This document shows, piece after piece, positions 62,900-64,000 of a stretch of DNA of 64,000 nucleotides. Made by a program: the position numbers and the translations under genes. The notes beneath the pieces were generated by a model, which made no database searches, was not told the DNA's origin, and saw nothing but the letters and a program-made list of their open reading frames with translations. The stretch's first letter is position 1. Every line of letters begins with the position of its first letter. This DNA is from Chromobacterium alticapitis (GTDB taxonomy: Bacteria; Pseudomonadota; Gammaproteobacteria; Burkholderiales; Chromobacteriaceae), in contig NZ_PQWB01000007.1 of assembly GCF_002924365.1 (NCBI RefSeq), positions 1-64,000 on the forward strand, read 5' to 3'.

Positions 62900-63682
62900 A
62901 TGCAATTGAACGGAAAAGTCGCCCTGATCACCGGCGCCGCCAGCGGCATCGGCAAGGAGATCGCCCTGGTTTACGCCCGCGCCGGCGCGGCGGTGGCCAT
63001 CGCCGACATCAACCTGGACGCCGCCAACAAGGCGGCCGACGAAATCGTCAGCGCCGGCGGCAAAGCCATAGGCGTAGCGATGGACGTCACCAATGAAGAC
63101 GCGGTCAATCAAGGCACCCAGCAGGTGGTGGACGCCTTCGGCCAGCTGGACATCCTGATCTCCAACGCCGGCATCCAGATCGTCAATCCCATCGTCAACT
63201 ACAGCTTCGCCGACTGGAAAAAGATGCAGGCGATACATGTCGACGGCGCCTTCCTCACCACCAAGGCCGCGCTGCAGCACATGTACAAGGACAAACGCGG
63301 CGGCGTGGTGATCTATATGGGCTCGGTGCACTCGCACGAGGCCTCGCCGCTGAAGTCAGCCTATGTCGCCGCCAAACACGCGCTCTTGGGCCTGGCCCGG
63401 GTGCTGGCCAAGGAGGGGGCGCCCTACAATGTGCGCTCCCACGTGATCTGCCCCGGCTTCGTGCGCACGCCGCTGGTGGACAAGCAAATTCCGGAACAGG
63501 CCAAGGAGCTGGGCATCAGCGAGGAAGAAGTGGTCAAGCGCGTGATGCTGGGCAATACCGTGGACGGCGTGTTCACCACGGTGGACGACGTGGCGCAGAC
63601 CGCGCTGTTCCTGGCCGCCTTCCCCAGCGCCGCCCTGACCGGCCAGTCCTTCGTGGTCAGCCACGGCTGGTACATGCAATAA
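62900..63682 (+). CDS. Short-chain dehydrogenase (3-hydroxybutyrate dehydrogenase-like)
   Basis: This 260-residue SDR has the NAD motif [27 protein letters not shown], the serine in YMGSVHS, and the active site [10 protein letters not shown]. The C-terminal sequence [16 protein letters not shown] is typical of 3-hydroxybutyrate dehydrogenases. It would interconvert 3-hydroxybutyrate and acetoacetate. The ATG at 62900 is preceded by CAGGAG. It is followed after 9 bases by a patatin-like gene, a linkage seen in other proteobacteria, suggesting a small operon for lipid or PHB metabolism. Confidence 0.85.
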   Translation: MQLNGKVALITGAASGIGKEIALVYARAGAAVAIADINLDAANKAADEIVSAGGKAIGVAMDVTNEDAVNQGTQQVVDAFGQLDILISNAGIQIVNPIVNYSFADWKKMQAIHVDGAFLTTKAALQHMYKDKRGGVVIYMGSVHSHEASPLKSAYVAAKHALLGLARVLAKEGAPYNVRSHVICPGFVRTPLVDKQIPEQAKELGISEEEVVKRVMLGNTVDGVFTTVDDVAQTALFLAAFPSAALTGQSFVVSHGWYMQ

Positions 63683-63691
63683 GGAGGCGAC

Positions 63692-64000
63692 ATGGCGCTG
63701 GAAAAACGCAATCCGGCCTGCCACGCCGACGCCGGGCATCATCATAGCCCGGCGCTGCCGCCGGACCACCGCTACCAGGTGGTGGCGCTGGTGCTGCAAG
63801 GCGGCGGCGCGCTCGGCGCCTACCAGGCCGGCGTGTACCAGGGATTGGCCGAAGCCAGGCTGCACCCCAACTGGGTGGCCGGCATCTCCATCGGCGCGCT
63901 CAATGCCGCCGTGATCGCCGGCAATCCGCCGGAGAAGCGCGCCGATCGGCTGGAGCAGTTCTGGCATACCATCAGCCGCCAGCCGCTGCTGCCGCCCAGC
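63692..64000 (+). CDS. Patatin-like phospholipase, cut at the window edge
   Basis: The first 103 residues of a patatin-like acyl hydrolase are present, and the gene continues beyond the window. After a His-rich start the patatin oxyanion loop LVLQGGGALGAYQAGVYQGL is visible, then the nucleophile elbow GISIGALNAAVIAGN with Ser in GxSxG. AAGGAGG lies before the ATG. The length and catalytic Asp cannot be seen. It is in one operon with the SDR gene 9 bases upstream. Confidence 0.85.
   Translation, partial: MALEKRNPACHADAGHHHSPALPPDHRYQVVALVLQGGGALGAYQAGVYQGLAEARLHPNWVAGISIGALNAAVIAGNPPEKRADRLEQFWHTISRQPLLPPS

Overview
The window is a GC-rich, densely packed stretch of bacterial chromosome. Families such as aerobic HemF, a split Arn lipid A modification pathway, RstAB and CstA/YbdD, together with the abundance of LysR regulators and REP-like repeats, suggest a betaproteobacterium of the Chromobacterium type (Neisseriales). 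This is inference from gene content and style; no search was run. There is one tRNA gene, no rRNA, no CRISPR array, and no integrase or phage structural genes.

Layout. 0-9 kb: a Bcr/CflA exporter, an ArsC-like protein, a MarR-controlled EmrAB/NodT tripartite pump, then a LysR gene divergent from a YeiH-family transporter. 9-15.5 kb: ybdD and cstA, divergent from an RstAB-like two-component system, then an alpha/beta hydrolase with a Cys nucleophile and hemF. 15.5-23.7 kb: the L-Ara4N lipid A modification operon (arnT, an arnE-like gene, arnB, arnC, separate arnA-formyltransferase and arnA-dehydrogenase genes, arnD). A grpB-like gene and REP elements interrupt it before arnD. 23.7-29.9 kb: small membrane proteins, a 182-bp tandem repeat, yejK/ndpA, LysR, the glutathione-dependent formaldehyde pair adhC-fghA, tRNA-Tyr and a GST.

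30-43.9 kb is the notable region: an R-body (refractile body, reb) locus. It opens with a Crp/Fnr-type regulator and a small sigma factor whose start codon lies inside a perfect 13-bp inverted repeat. These are followed by overlapping small genes, two DUF2589-like proteins, a DUF4239 membrane protein and two Reb-type proteins. A pseudogenised Reb copy comes next, then an AT-rich two-gene insert encoding a protein with an HELRH metallopeptidase-like motif, then a REP/RAYT element. The second half carries a membrane protein, a secreted PHB-depolymerase-like esterase, a small Trp-rich protein, a GH24 lysozyme, two unknown proteins and five tandem RebB-type genes ending at a strong terminator. One of these five has an in-frame cationic, Pro-rich N-terminal extension. 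A plausible reading is a stress- or signal-controlled locus that makes contractile protein ribbons plus lysis and accessory factors.

44-64 kb returns to ordinary accessory and metabolic genes: LysR regulators, an NAD(P)-binding oxidoreductase, a chemoreceptor, DinB, and a second tripartite pump with a divergent TetR gene and visible operators and promoter. A secreted beta-helix protein, an FKBP isomerase, an unknown secreted protein of lower GC, DkgB, an MFS exporter with divergent LysR, a periplasmic binding protein, an SDR, and the 5' part of a patatin phospholipase cut by the window edge complete the region.
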